This document shows positions 45,377-53,910 of a stretch of 64,000 nt of DNA, piece by piece (positions within the stretch are counted from its first letter, which is position 1; each line of letters starts with the position of its first letter). The translations under genes were made by a program, and so were the position numbers. Below the pieces are notes generated by a model. That model was not told the DNA's origin and made no database searches. It saw nothing but the letters and a program-made list of their open reading frames with translations. Source of the DNA: Rhizobium sp. AC27/96 (GTDB lineage: Bacteria; Pseudomonadota; Alphaproteobacteria; Rhizobiales; Rhizobiaceae); contig NZ_LXKN01000070.1 of NCBI RefSeq assembly GCF_001692325.1, forward strand, positions 234,867-298,866, in the 5' to 3' direction.

Positions 45377-46016
45377 GGGGATAGGAGACAGGCGGCCATT
45401 GGCCAGCCGCAATACGCGATGGGCGCAAGCCCTGGCGCGGCGCATGACCGCGCTTTCGATCACACCGAACCAGATATCGCAGGCGAGCATGGCGATGGCA
45501 GCGCTGGCCGGCGCCAGCTTCTGGCTTTCCGGCTCTGGCGGCACGGGGACGCGCGTGCTGCTGCTGCTCCTCGGGGCCTTGTTCTGCCAACTGCGGCTGC
45601 TCTGCAACCTGCTTGATGGAATGGTGGCAGTCGAAGGCGGCAAGGGGGAAGCCGATGGGCCCTTCTGGAACGAATTTCCGGACCGCATTGCCGACATCCT
45701 GATTTTCGCTGGCATCGGCTACGGCATCACGTCTCCCGGGCTCGGCTGGGCTGCCGCCGCCTTTGCCGTGCTGACGGCCTATGTCCGCGAGCTCGGGCGC
45801 GCGACAGGCAATCCCAGCGATTTCGGCGGGCCCATGGCCAAGCAGCACCGCATGGCCGTCACCACCGCGGCGGCGCTCCTCTCCGTTGTCGAGGCCTTGT
45901 GGACCGGCGGCATGTGGATCTTGACCATTGCGCTGTGGATCGTCGCGGTCGGGTCGGCCGTCACCGTGCTGCGCCGTGGGCGCAATCTGATCGGGCATTT
46001 GAAAGCCAGGGGGTGA
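45366..46016 (+). CDS. CDP-alcohol phosphatidyltransferase-like protein, divergent active site
   Basis: The 216-residue membrane protein has the family fold, but its active-site line NLLDGMVAVEGGKGEADG then NEFPDRIAD differs from D-x2-D-G-x2-A-R-x8-G-x3-D-x3-D. The first and third Asp are Asn and the Arg is Val; the second and fourth Asp are kept. This pattern occurs in a recognisable subfamily, so it is not simple decay. It may use another head group or metal arrangement. It closes the acyltransferase/CdsA/membrane protein cassette. Confidence 0.8.
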   Translation: MAGEGIGDRRPLASRNTRWAQALARRMTALSITPNQISQASMAMAALAGASFWLSGSGGTGTRVLLLLLGALFCQLRLLCNLLDGMVAVEGGKGEADGPFWNEFPDRIADILIFAGIGYGITSPGLGWAAAAFAVLTAYVRELGRATGNPSDFGGPMAKQHRMAVTTAAALLSVVEALWTGGMWILTIALWIVAVGSAVTVLRRGRNLIGHLKARG

Positions 46017-46155
46017 TTCGCATATCCGCCTGCCCCTTGCGCCGGATGGCAATCCTTTCTATATCCCTCCACAATTGAGGTGGGCCGCAAAGAGCGGCCG
46101 ATACGCCCCGCATGATGAAAATTCGCCGCTTTTGCATGGCATCCAGCGGTGAGAA

Positions 46156-46200
46156 GCATGATCCCAAAAAGTGTGTAGCGGTTTTTGGGTAAGATCATGC
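46156..46200. repeat. Rhizobial dispersed palindrome
   Basis: GCATGATC (46156-46163) pairs with GATCATGC (46193-46200), and CCCAAAAA (46163-46170) with TTTTTGGG (46182-46189). The wording is that of a palindromic intergenic repeat very common in Rhizobium and Agrobacterium. It sits just before mnmA. Confidence 0.75.
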
Positions 46201-46291
46201 GAAATCAAATAGAGAGAGCGTGACGGCTTTTCGCAGAAAAGTCATTCCGCTCGGCAGCATCGAAGATCGTTCAAGACTGGCGGCAACGACC

Positions 46292-47491
46292 GTGAATACA
46301 CTGGATTTTGACAAGAGGCCGGAAGATACCCGCGTCGTCGTCGCCATGTCGGGCGGTGTCGACAGCTCCGTCGTTGCCGGCATTTTGAAGCAGCAGGGCT
46401 ATGATGTGCTCGGCATTACGCTGCAGCTCTATGATCATGGAGCAGCCGTTCATCGCGCCGGCTCCTGTTGCGCCGGCCAGGATATCGACGACGCGCGCCG
46501 CGTCTGCGAAACGCTCGGCATCCCGCACTACGTGCTCGATTATGAAAAGCGCTTCCGCGAGACGGTGATCAACCCCTTCGCCGAGAGCTATGTTGCCGGC
46601 GAGACGCCGATCCCCTGCGTCGCCTGCAACCAGACAGTCAAGTTCGCCGACCTTCTGCTGACCGCCAAGGAGCTCGGCGCCGATGCTCTGGCGACCGGCC
46701 ACTACATTCGCTCGCGCCCGAACCCATCCGCCGACAATCCCGGCCGCCGTGCGCTTTACCGCCCGGCCGATGCCGATCGCGACCAGAGCTACTTCCTCTT
46801 TGCCACCACGCAGGAGCAGATCGACTATCTGCGCTTTCCGCTTGGCGGCATGCCGAAGGCCGAGACGCGCGCGCTTGCCGAGGAAATGGGCCTCGTCGTC
46901 GCCAAGAAGGCCGACAGCCAGGACATCTGTTTCGTGCCGCAAGGCAAGTATTCCGACGTGATCGCCAAGCTGAAGCCGAATGCGGCGCTCGCCGGCGAGA
47001 TCGTGCATCTCGATGGCCGTGTGCTCGGCCAGCATGAGGGTATCCTGCACTATACGATCGGCCAGCGCCGCGGCATCGGTGTCGCCACCGGCGAGCCGCT
47101 TTATGTCGTCTATCTCGATGCCCGCTCGCGCCGCGTCATCGTCGGCCCGAAGGAAGCGCTGGAAACGCACCGCGTCTATCTGCGTGATGTCAACTGGCTC
47201 GGCGACGAGCCGTTGGCTCAGGCGGCTTCCGGCGAGGGTTTTGCCTGCTACGCCAAGGTCCGCTCCACCCGCGCGCCATCGCCGGCCGTGCTGCACATCG
47301 ACGCTAGCGGCATCTATGTCGACCTGACGATCGGCGAGGCAGGCGTTGCGCCCGGACAGGCCTGCGCGCTCTATTCGGCGCCGGGTGACGACGCCCGTGT
47401 CTATGGCGGCGGCTTCATCGAACGCTCCGAGCGTGAGCCGGTCGCCGAGGCCTCGCTGAAGGCTCTGCTGGCCAGCCCGGTCGCTGCTTGA
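46292..47491 (+). CDS. mnmA: MnmA, tRNA 2-thiouridylase
   Basis: From the GTG at 46292 (VNTLDFDKRPEDT, the usual rhizobial start) the protein has 399 residues; the frame is open to a GTG at 46220. PP-loop SGGVDSS binds ATP, PCVACN holds the first catalytic Cys and DICFVPQGKY the second. CCAGQDIDDARRV is another family block. It thiolates U34 of tRNA Lys, Glu and Gln. It is probably transcribed alone. Confidence 0.94.
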   Translation: MNTLDFDKRPEDTRVVVAMSGGVDSSVVAGILKQQGYDVLGITLQLYDHGAAVHRAGSCCAGQDIDDARRVCETLGIPHYVLDYEKRFRETVINPFAESYVAGETPIPCVACNQTVKFADLLLTAKELGADALATGHYIRSRPNPSADNPGRRALYRPADADRDQSYFLFATTQEQIDYLRFPLGGMPKAETRALAEEMGLVVAKKADSQDICFVPQGKYSDVIAKLKPNAALAGEIVHLDGRVLGQHEGILHYTIGQRRGIGVATGEPLYVVYLDARSRRVIVGPKEALETHRVYLRDVNWLGDEPLAQAASGEGFACYAKVRSTRAPSPAVLHIDASGIYVDLTIGEAGVAPGQACALYSAPGDDARVYGGGFIERSEREPVAEASLKALLASPVAA

Positions 47492-47656
47492 CGGCCGGTC
47501 GGCTTTGGTAATGAGAAAGCACTGATTTTTCCACATCATCCGCTTGACACAAAGCCGAGCCGCACCTTATAAGCCGCTCAACCGACGGGCCAACGCTTTT
47601 CGAGCGGTGGTTCGTTTGACCTCTACGCATGATATTCAGAGATCAAGCGTTGATAT

Positions 47657-47733
47657 GGCGGAGTAGCTCAGTAGGTCAGAGCAGAGGAATCATAATCCTT
47701 GTGTCGGGGGTTCAAATCCCTCCTCCGCTACCA
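47657..47733 (+). tRNA. tRNA with CAT anticodon (tRNA-Met, elongator type)
   Basis: The cloverleaf folds fully: acceptor GGCGGAG with CTCCGCT (one G-U), D stem GCTC/GAGC, anticodon stem GAGGA/TCCTT with loop ATCATAA (anticodon CAT), and T arm GGGGG-TTCAAAT-CCCTC. CCA is encoded. The lack of initiator features favours elongator Met; a lysidine-modified tRNA-Ile2 also has CAT and cannot be fully excluded by eye. The accessory region begins right after it. Confidence 0.92.
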
Positions 47734-48080
47734 TCAAAACACCAGGTAGTTTTCGGTCGGCGAATGCGGTTTGTAAGCGGACGCGACTTTCTGGAATTTT
47801 GACACGAACTTCCGGAAGTTTTGAAATCGCCTCACGGCTGCTTCAAGGGCCGTTGCAACCGCCTTTAGTCGCCAACCTTCACACGACGCATGTCCGTACT
47901 CCTTGGCGATCGGTTTCTTCGCGTTGGTATCCAATCTACCCGTTGAATACGTCAAATAAACAAGCTGAACTTGCCATCCCGGGAGAGCGTCCGGGTTGTC
48001 TGAACATTGTTTATGGAATGAATTTACCGGCTGTAGCTTGAAACAAACTAGCGAGGTCGACCTGCTATCCGTACCTGATA
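47734..48080. other. Gene-poor stretch after the tRNA, with a 14-base palindrome
   Basis: No gene with a ribosome site is supported here. AACTTCCGGAAGTT at 47807-47820 is a perfect palindrome. A minus-strand frame of 73 codons ends just beside the tRNA but shows no recognisable family. Its place next to the tRNA 3' end is where island junctions usually lie. Confidence 0.4.
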
Positions 48081-49460
48081 TTAGGTGGCGATCATCCTAG
48101 ACGAAGTGTCCCGTTTCCGCTTTTCGAAAGGCGCTTCGATTAGCCGGAAGGCGAAGAATGCAATCGTGATACTGAGGGCGACGGCGACTATGCCGGCGGC
48201 AATGGCCTCCCAAGTAGTTAGATCTTTAGCTGCTACCGTTCTGAGCCGGAGAAGTACTGGCTCATGCCATATGTAAAGCGCGTAGCTGAGAACTCCGGTA
48301 AATTGCGACAAGCGGATGGCGCGCCTTGAAACGGGTCCTCCCGTCTTACCCGATGCAACATGGCTCTCGAAAAGCAAGATGCAGGACAGGGCGATGCTGG
48401 CCGTGAACGTTGGGCCTACGTTCTGGGCGTACCAGCTGAAGGTGGCGTGGTCGCTGCCATAGGAAGCCTGCACGAACACGTACGCACTTACGATGTAAGA
48501 TAGCGACATAATGGCTAGCCCTATCGGCAGCGTCGGGGTACGGTTTAGTATCCGACTTGCACCGGGCACGATCCAATTTGCCAGGATCCCGATCATGAAC
48601 AGATCGATGTTCGCGATCAAAGGCACGTATACGCGGCTTAGCCATCCCAAATTTTGCGTTTCCGCAAGCACCCACCATCTGTAGGCAAAGCCCAGCGCGG
48701 CTATCATTGCGATCAGAAGCCAAGGTGGCAAAACTCTTGCGATGTTGGTTAGGACAAAAATTAGGAGAGGCGCCATCGCGTAAAATGCCATCTCCGTCTG
48801 GATGGACCAAAGTGCAGATATTACAGGGGTAGGAGCCTCCAAATGAAGCGAAAATGTCGCCAGGGCGGCTATTTCCCATAAATGGTTGGCCGTATAGATC
48901 TGCGGATCGACCAGTACCGAGACAATCAGCAGGACTGCGTAGTACATCGGCACAATTCGCATAGCTCGGTTCCAGTAGAACTTTCTTACGCTCTCTCGCG
49001 AGTGCATATAACGTCCGCTGTAGAACCCTTTGCCCATGAGGTAGCCCGAAAGCACGAAGAAAATCCAGACGCCTGCCCAGGGCGAACCCATGAGCAGCCA
49101 TATTGGATTTGAACGTTCAAGTCGCTCAGGCATTCCCGATGGAACGAAGACGACTGCCAACGCGTGACCTGCTATGACCAACATGCAGGCATAAGCTCGC
49201 AGAGACAGTAGCGGGTCGAGACCACGGGTCGGTACGGGTACCATTCTTCGAAGGGTTGCTTCCGACTCTGGCAACGCGAGATAAAACAAGGATGCGCTGG
49301 CCATCAAAAACAAGAGGCGGAAACCTGTGAAAATTGGCCACGCAGGCAAGGTACGATCCGCAAGTATCACCAAGATCTCGGGCCGCAGCGGCTCGCATAC
49401 GAGAAATGCGAGGAAGAACAGCACCGACAATATCGTATAATTTGTGTGCATTTTTTGCAC
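48081..49460 (-). CDS. Membrane O-acyltransferase (acyltransferase 3, OafA/ExoZ-like)
   Basis: The 459-residue integral membrane protein has about 11-12 helices. SLRAYACMLVIAGHAL holds the catalytic His, FFVLSGYLMGKGF and FYWNRAMRIVPMYY are further family blocks, and ALYIWHEPVLL lies near the C-terminus. Two extra helices precede the acyltransferase core. Such enzymes acetylate or otherwise acylate exported polysaccharides or LPS. Codon use looks less GC-biased than in neighbouring core genes, and it borders the tRNA, which suggests acquisition. Confidence 0.85.
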   Translation of the reverse strand: MQKMHTNYTILSVLFFLAFLVCEPLRPEILVILADRTLPAWPIFTGFRLLFLMASASLFYLALPESEATLRRMVPVPTRGLDPLLSLRAYACMLVIAGHALAVVFVPSGMPERLERSNPIWLLMGSPWAGVWIFFVLSGYLMGKGFYSGRYMHSRESVRKFYWNRAMRIVPMYYAVLLIVSVLVDPQIYTANHLWEIAALATFSLHLEAPTPVISALWSIQTEMAFYAMAPLLIFVLTNIARVLPPWLLIAMIAALGFAYRWWVLAETQNLGWLSRVYVPLIANIDLFMIGILANWIVPGASRILNRTPTLPIGLAIMSLSYIVSAYVFVQASYGSDHATFSWYAQNVGPTFTASIALSCILLFESHVASGKTGGPVSRRAIRLSQFTGVLSYALYIWHEPVLLRLRTVAAKDLTTWEAIAAGIVAVALSITIAFFAFRLIEAPFEKRKRDTSSRMIAT

Positions 49461-50489
49461 GAATTACGACCGCCCAATTTTGCAATCTAAGAATAGCTTT
49501 CGTAGGCAAGCGCCCCTGAGGTCACAATAGGAAATGGCGGCTTGTTTCTTAATATTTCTGATTGTTGCCCTCCTGCGACAGGCGAGGTTGCCCTAGTCGC
49601 TCTCAAGATCAACTGTCTTCCAGCGCTCGATCTGCTGAAAATACTTATCTCTCAGATACACTTTTCCATCCTCCAAATGCTGTGCGCATGGCGGTTCGTG
49701 ATTGGTCAAATTACGGGTTTCTATGAGCCAGCAACATTAGCCACCATGGCTGGCAGCGTCATCGCTCTCGTCTCGTTTGTTCTTGTTGAGGAAAGAGTCA
49801 AGCGTTGTGAAATCCCAAGAATGCCGCCCAGCTCGATCGCGAGTAGCGGCTGTAGAGAGGCGGAATAAGAAACGCATCCGTGAATGGGGCGCGCGCTTAG
49901 TCGCTCGCATCGAAGGTGGCAAAAAAGCGACTATTCGGGAGATAAAATGAGAAACGCAGCCAACGAACAGGCAAACCTTGGCGCCCCGCCAATCAATGCT
50001 GGAAGGGGGCGTTTCCAGGCCTTATGGAGGTTTGCCTAAGGTTTTCCCTGCAGGGCAAACCTGGGATTGGATTTTTGCCGCCTCTGAAGATAGATAGTGC
50101 CGATTGTCGAGGTTGCTGCCTTCTGAGCTGCCGTTGGACTTTCAATGACTTGAAGGTCCTGAACGCAGTTTCAAAGCCATTTTGAGCGCAGTTTTCAAAT
50201 TCGCCCCGGCCCGCCTCCGGTCGCACATTTTTACTCTGGCCGTGTCAAACTTTATGGCTCACGCGTTCCTACATCGCCTCGATGAAGGCTTTGATTTTTT
50301 AGGTTTTTTCAGCCGATCCCAGATATTCCCGGCTCTTCCCGCATATTCCGGTTACCAGTGGCGGACAACAGCCGTTTCTCAATCATTGATATCACAACAG
50401 TATTCTTCGCCTGCTTCGCACATGCCTAGCGAACTCTGTACACCTATTTCCATGCCGACTAATCGTCAGAACATGGCCGCCCCGCGACC
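49461..50489. other. Decayed, gene-poor region with a possible acyltransferase remnant and short repeats
   Basis: About 1 kb without an intact gene. At roughly 49719-49840 (+) the translation GFYEPATLATMAGSVIALVS followed by FVLVEERVKR looks like the C-terminus of another OafA-type acyltransferase, cut off upstream. GGCAAACCT occurs at 49970-49978 and 50054-50062, and inverted at 50028-50036, the last two forming a stem. Composition is AT-richer than the flanks. I see no complete promoter or RNA gene. Confidence 0.4.
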
Positions 50490-50741
50490 TCAATCTTCCT
50501 TCATCGGTATTTCGGCTTCCTTGACCGCCTTGATAAATGCCAGCCGGGCTTGTTCGGGAGTGCGCTTGCCGCTGATCACGTCGGCACAGACGGACAAGGC
50601 GTGGTCCAAGGCCGGAGCTTCTTCAAGCGGCCAATCTTCGATGAGCGCCCAGCTGGCGGCCTGAGTCGTGTCGATGACGACCCATTCGTCCGGTTTCTCA
50701 AGAGCGATGGTGACCGCCTTGCTCCATTTTCTCTGCGTCAC
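50490..50741 (-). CDS. DUF982 protein, paralogue 1
   Basis: From the GTG at 50741, which follows GAGGG at good spacing, the protein has 83 residues; the frame is open further upstream without family features. VTIALEKPDEWVVIDTTQAA then WPLEEAPALDHALSVCADVI and TPEQARLAFIKAVKEAEI match DUF982, a small protein family largely confined to Rhizobiales. Four members lie within 4 kb here. Function unknown. Confidence 0.8.
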   Translation of the reverse strand: MTQRKWSKAVTIALEKPDEWVVIDTTQAASWALIEDWPLEEAPALDHALSVCADVISGKRTPEQARLAFIKAVKEAEIPMKED

Positions 50742-50936
50742 GGAAAACCCTCGAATTCGTGGATGCCTGTCGCCTGTCTCATAGGCCGATTCATCTTGCG
50801 TGGCGAGGTGGTTTTGTTCGGGAGGGGAGGCGCGCCGGGCGTTTTGCGGAGGTGGGATGACAGGACAAGCGGAAACAAAGTCTGTCGTCGCAGTGCATGG
50901 CTGCTCGATCATAGCCCGCCGCCGTAGCGGCGGCCC

Positions 50937-51191
50937 TTACATGAATTGAACGCCGAGGCTGTTGATCTTTCGCCAGCGGACTTCGCAGGCCATGAGCCTG
51001 TTGTCAGCGAGTTGGAGATTGAAGCTGCTTGGGGCTGAGAGCGGGTTTTCGATCTGGATCATCGCACCCGTATCAGAGAGATTTCTGACGATGCAGTCGA
51101 AGACCGAGCGTCCATCGTTGAAGATGATCTTGGCTCCGAGAAGTGTCCGCTTTCGCGCGGCTGTTCGGCTTTCTGGCGAGGATTCGGTCAT
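50937..51191 (-). CDS. Single-domain PilZ protein
   Basis: The 84-residue protein is a minimal PilZ domain. The N-terminal basic segment ESRTAARKRTLLGAKI supplies the RxxxR-like cyclic-di-GMP contact, NLSDTGAMIQIE corresponds to the D/NxSxxG motif, and CEVRWRKINSLGVQFM is the closing strand. It may be a c-di-GMP receptor adaptor. It lies among small accessory genes with no obvious partner. The 51192-51561 gap beyond it shows nothing I can support. Confidence 0.85.
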   Translation of the reverse strand: MTESSPESRTAARKRTLLGAKIIFNDGRSVFDCIVRNLSDTGAMIQIENPLSAPSSFNLQLADNRLMACEVRWRKINSLGVQFM

Positions 51192-51561
51192 CGCTTTGGT
51201 TCCGGATATAGTTTTACTAATCTGTTATGTTCTAATATCGCAAAAGTTAATATGATACTTCCGCACGGACGTTTTTCACCTGTTCGAGCGCTCGCGGCAA
51301 AGCTGCGAAATGTCGCTATTGGATGCTGTCGCGGGTGATGGCTGCGGCTTCGGATCACGAAGTTCGGCAGTGTCAATTTGCAGAATTGTCGGCTAGCCCT
51401 CAGGCGGATATCCCTTGTAAACCTAGCGTGCCTCGAGCGGGGCGAACAAGTTGCCTCTACTTGCGTTGTATTTCCAGACAGTCAACGCAAATCCGCGCAA
51501 CATGCCTTGCAAGACGAAACACGCTCTGGCACCGTGCCGCCGCAGGGGAACGGGGTTTTCA

Positions 51562-51888
51562 ATGAGATTATTTTTAGCGGCGGCTACTGTTTTGGTGATC
51601 GCCAATTCTGTAATGGCCGCTGATGATCCGGTAACAAATGCGTACCGGGTCTGTAAGATGATAGACAATACTGGCTTGTTCACTGCACCGTGTCAGGTTT
51701 CCAGCCGGAAATACACGGTGACTGCGACGATCGACCTCCCGACTGCCGATGCCAGGAAAGCTTGCACACAGATCGTCGGTGTCGTTTCTTCGAAGGGATT
51801 TCATTTCCTCAACGCAGAATGGACCGTGCAGATCAAGTCGCCGACCGGCGGCGACAAGCCCGTTGCATCCTGCAGGTTGCCGAAATGA
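51562..51888 (+). CDS. Small secreted Cys-containing protein
   Basis: The ATG at 51562 starts a clear signal peptide (MRLFLAAATVLVIANSVMAA), giving 108 residues in all. The mature part has four Cys (YRVCKMID, TAPCQVSS, ARKACTQI, VASCRLPK), suited to two disulfides in the periplasm. No enzyme motif or known domain was recognised. It converges on the next gene, 5 bases away. Confidence 0.75.
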   Translation: MRLFLAAATVLVIANSVMAADDPVTNAYRVCKMIDNTGLFTAPCQVSSRKYTVTATIDLPTADARKACTQIVGVVSSKGFHFLNAEWTVQIKSPTGGDKPVASCRLPK

Positions 51889-51893
51889 CAACT

Positions 51894-52145
51894 CTAGGCT
51901 GAAGCATTCAGCTCTTCCTCAGCAAAGGCGAGCTGCAATTCCATCTGAATAGCATGCATGAAGAGGGCGGCTTGCCGCGAGATTTCGTCCTCGTCCATTC
52001 CCTGCTCTTTCAAGGCGGCGGCAAAACCTGCCATTTCCGAGCGCCAGAAACGATTGGCTTCCTCGCCGTGAAGCTGCAGCAGGGCGTTGGCACACCGCCT
52101 GATATCGCTGGTACGCCTGTCGGCCGGGAATGCTAAAAGCGACAT
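51894..52145 (-). CDS. DUF6074-like small protein
   Basis: The ATG at 52145 follows GGAGAG and gives 83 residues. LLAFPADRRTSDIRRCANAL then LHGEEANRFWRSEMAGFAA is typical of a small rhizobial family annotated DUF6074. It is all-helical, with an acidic C-terminus (AFAEEELNASA). Function unknown. Its neighbours are other small Rhizobiales-specific genes. Confidence 0.75.
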   Translation of the reverse strand: MSLLAFPADRRTSDIRRCANALLQLHGEEANRFWRSEMAGFAAALKEQGMDEDEISRQAALFMHAIQMELQLAFAEEELNASA

Positions 52146-52267
52146 AATCTCTCCGTCAATGGCGTGGCGAATCGCCTGCCTTTGTTGGAACAATCGCTTG
52201 CAGTGGTTCACAAAAGATGAATGGCTTCTTGTTGAATTCCAATCGCTTGCGGCGTGAAGTGAGGATT

Positions 52268-52522
52268 TCACTGCATGACGGATATGCCCGCCTCCCGCGC
52301 CGCCCGGATCAGGGCTTCCCGTGCGGCTTCCGGCGGGGCGGCACCCAGCATGGCCTCGAGGCACACGCGGACCGCGGCGACATATTCTTCGCCGTTTTCA
52401 AGCGGCCAATGCTCCAGCAGAAGTTCAGCGACCTGGTGTACCGAATTGACGCGGCGGTAGCCGCCATCCTCTCCAAGTACAAGGGTCACCGCTGGAAATG
52501 GCCGTAAAGTGTTTCGTTTCAA
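52268..52522 (-). CDS. DUF982 protein, paralogue 2
   Basis: The frame begins at a TTG about nine bases after a strong GGAGG; an ATG closer to that site is out of frame. The 84 residues FPAVTLVLGEDGGYRRVNSV, AELLLEHWPLENGEEY and AAREALIRAAREAGI match DUF982. The same-strand spacing suggests its own transcript. The out-of-frame ATG makes the true start uncertain. Confidence 0.75.
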   Translation of the reverse strand: MKRNTLRPFPAVTLVLGEDGGYRRVNSVHQVAELLLEHWPLENGEEYVAAVRVCLEAMLGAAPPEAAREALIRAAREAGISVMQ

Positions 52523-52858
52523 AACGCATTACCTCCGAAACGTAAATGCTTCGGTAAGCCTGCAAGAAGCGTTCCTTATGGCGCGCGATCCTGCCCGGCG
52601 TTACGGTTTTGCCCGCCGATGGCGGCGCTACGATCGACAGCCTCCCGCGAACACCCGATGGCGGGCAGGCAGGCTCCGGGGTTCGTGGTGGCTATTGACG
52701 CCTATGGCTCGCCTGACGAATTTTTCCGTGCGCGAACCCGGACGGGGCGGCTTGTTCTATTTGGCAGAAGCATGGGACGCCCCAAGCAAACGACGCCCGA
52801 TATACTCCGGCAAGCCGGAAGCACAACTTCGTTCTGCGACTGGAAAGGAATGTCAGAC
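52523..52858. other. Stretch without a supported gene
   Basis: Two overlapping plus-strand frames cross this stretch and one continues antisense to the next DUF982 gene. Neither has a recognisable family, a ribosome site or a consistent codon pattern. Confidence 0.4.
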
Positions 52859-53116
52859 CTAATCCAGCACGCCGGCTTCGGCGCAGGCTTCAACAAACAC
52901 GTGTCTCGCCTGCTCGTGCAGGAGCGGATTATCGCTGGCGGCGCCGCAGAGATCCGTGGCGGAATGGTATTTCTCACCCCGTATGGTCGGCCAACGAAAG
53001 AGAAGATGATTTAGAGCTTCCCTCGGGCTTCTTATCGTTTCCGGCATGCCATAGCCGATACGCAGATATACAGGTCCAGGCCAGCGAACGTCGCTGGTTT
53101 CAGCAGTCATGTTCAT
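52859..53116 (-). CDS. DUF982 protein, paralogue 3 (divergent)
   Basis: The 85-residue protein starts at an ATG with GGAG about 10 bases upstream. WPGPVYLRIGYGMPETIRSP, ALNHLLFRWPTIRGEKYHSA and ARHVFVEACAEAGV follow the DUF982 layout, with the conserved Trp-Pro and C-terminal helix. It is the most divergent of the four members. Function unknown. Confidence 0.75.
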   Translation of the reverse strand: MNMTAETSDVRWPGPVYLRIGYGMPETIRSPREALNHLLFRWPTIRGEKYHSATDLCGAASDNPLLHEQARHVFVEACAEAGVLD

Positions 53117-53283
53117 TTCTATGGTGCTCCGACATCGTTACCCAAACTCCCGCGACCGGAAAAGGTTTCGAAGTTTTTCGGAAAATCGACTGGAGCACTC
53201 TGCGGATCGAACCCCGCCGCAGGCACCAAACGGCTCGCGGCGGGATATTCCAATGACAGCATGTGGCGCCGTAGACCGCGCAA

Positions 53284-53643
53284 TTACTGGCAGTCGGAAA
53301 CGACGATCTTGCAATGTGGGCAGTTGTCCAGCGCCATGCGTTCGGCTTCGCGCTTGCTGGTGCCGTAGCCGATGCCGTAGTTGACGCGGTCGCCGACATA
53401 GGCGCCGCATGTCTCGAACCAGACGGCTGTCTTGCAGGAATCGTTGCCCGCCGAACGGCATTCCTTGATCGCATTATGCTCGGCCTCAGACCTGCTGGAG
53501 CCCCAACCCACGCCATAGCCGGCTTCGCTTGCGGAAAGGCCCTGCTGGTCGTCGACGGCGATTGCGCCGAAGGCCAGTGCTGACGATGCGAAGGCACACG
53601 AAATCAATGCTGCGGCGAGCGCCGCGCGAATGTTCTTCTTCAT
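53284..53643 (-). CDS. Secreted DUF4189 protein
   Basis: The 119-residue protein has a signal peptide (MKKNIRAALAAALISCAFASS, cleaved near ALA). GAIAVDDQQGLSASEAGYGVG and two repeats built on GSSRSEAEHNAIKEC and GTSKREAERMALDNC match DUF4189. Cys residues are paired (ECRSAGNDSC, NCPHCKIVVSDC), suggesting disulfides. Function unknown; such proteins are common in rhizobia. Confidence 0.85.
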   Translation of the reverse strand: MKKNIRAALAAALISCAFASSALAFGAIAVDDQQGLSASEAGYGVGWGSSRSEAEHNAIKECRSAGNDSCKTAVWFETCGAYVGDRVNYGIGYGTSKREAERMALDNCPHCKIVVSDCQ

Positions 53644-53781
53644 GATTAAATCCCCGAAAACCCAGATAACCCGGGCCTAACTGGTATATATCGCGCCATC
53701 ATCAGGACAAGGCGGCTCACGGCTCCATTTTTGGGTGGATGTGGAGACGTCGTGACTTCCTGGAAGCCGGAAAAACGGGCG

Positions 53782-53901
53782 CTACAGTGCAATGATCAGG
53801 AGAGCGAGCAGGAGTAGAACCGCCAGTCCCGTGAAAATGAGGCGTAAAACGCCCCGCAATATTATTGCGAGGACAATCGCGACAAGCAGGGCAACGATCA
53901 T
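53782..53901 (-). CDS. Putative 39-residue membrane peptide
   Basis: The frame MIVALLVAIVLAIILRGVLR and onward to LLLLALLIIAL encodes two hydrophobic stretches broken by Arg residues. It starts 9 bases after the DUF982 paralogue 4 stop and may be translated by coupling, since no ribosome site is visible. The clean hydrophobic pattern supports it; the lack of a ribosome site argues against it. Confidence 0.4.
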   Translation of the reverse strand: MIVALLVAIVLAIILRGVLRLIFTGLAVLLLLALLIIAL

Positions 53902-53910
53902 GGAGGTATT

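Noticed and set aside
52509..53014. Two overlapping plus-strand frames as small genes
   Set aside because: No ribosome site, no family, and one runs antisense into a recognised DUF982 gene.
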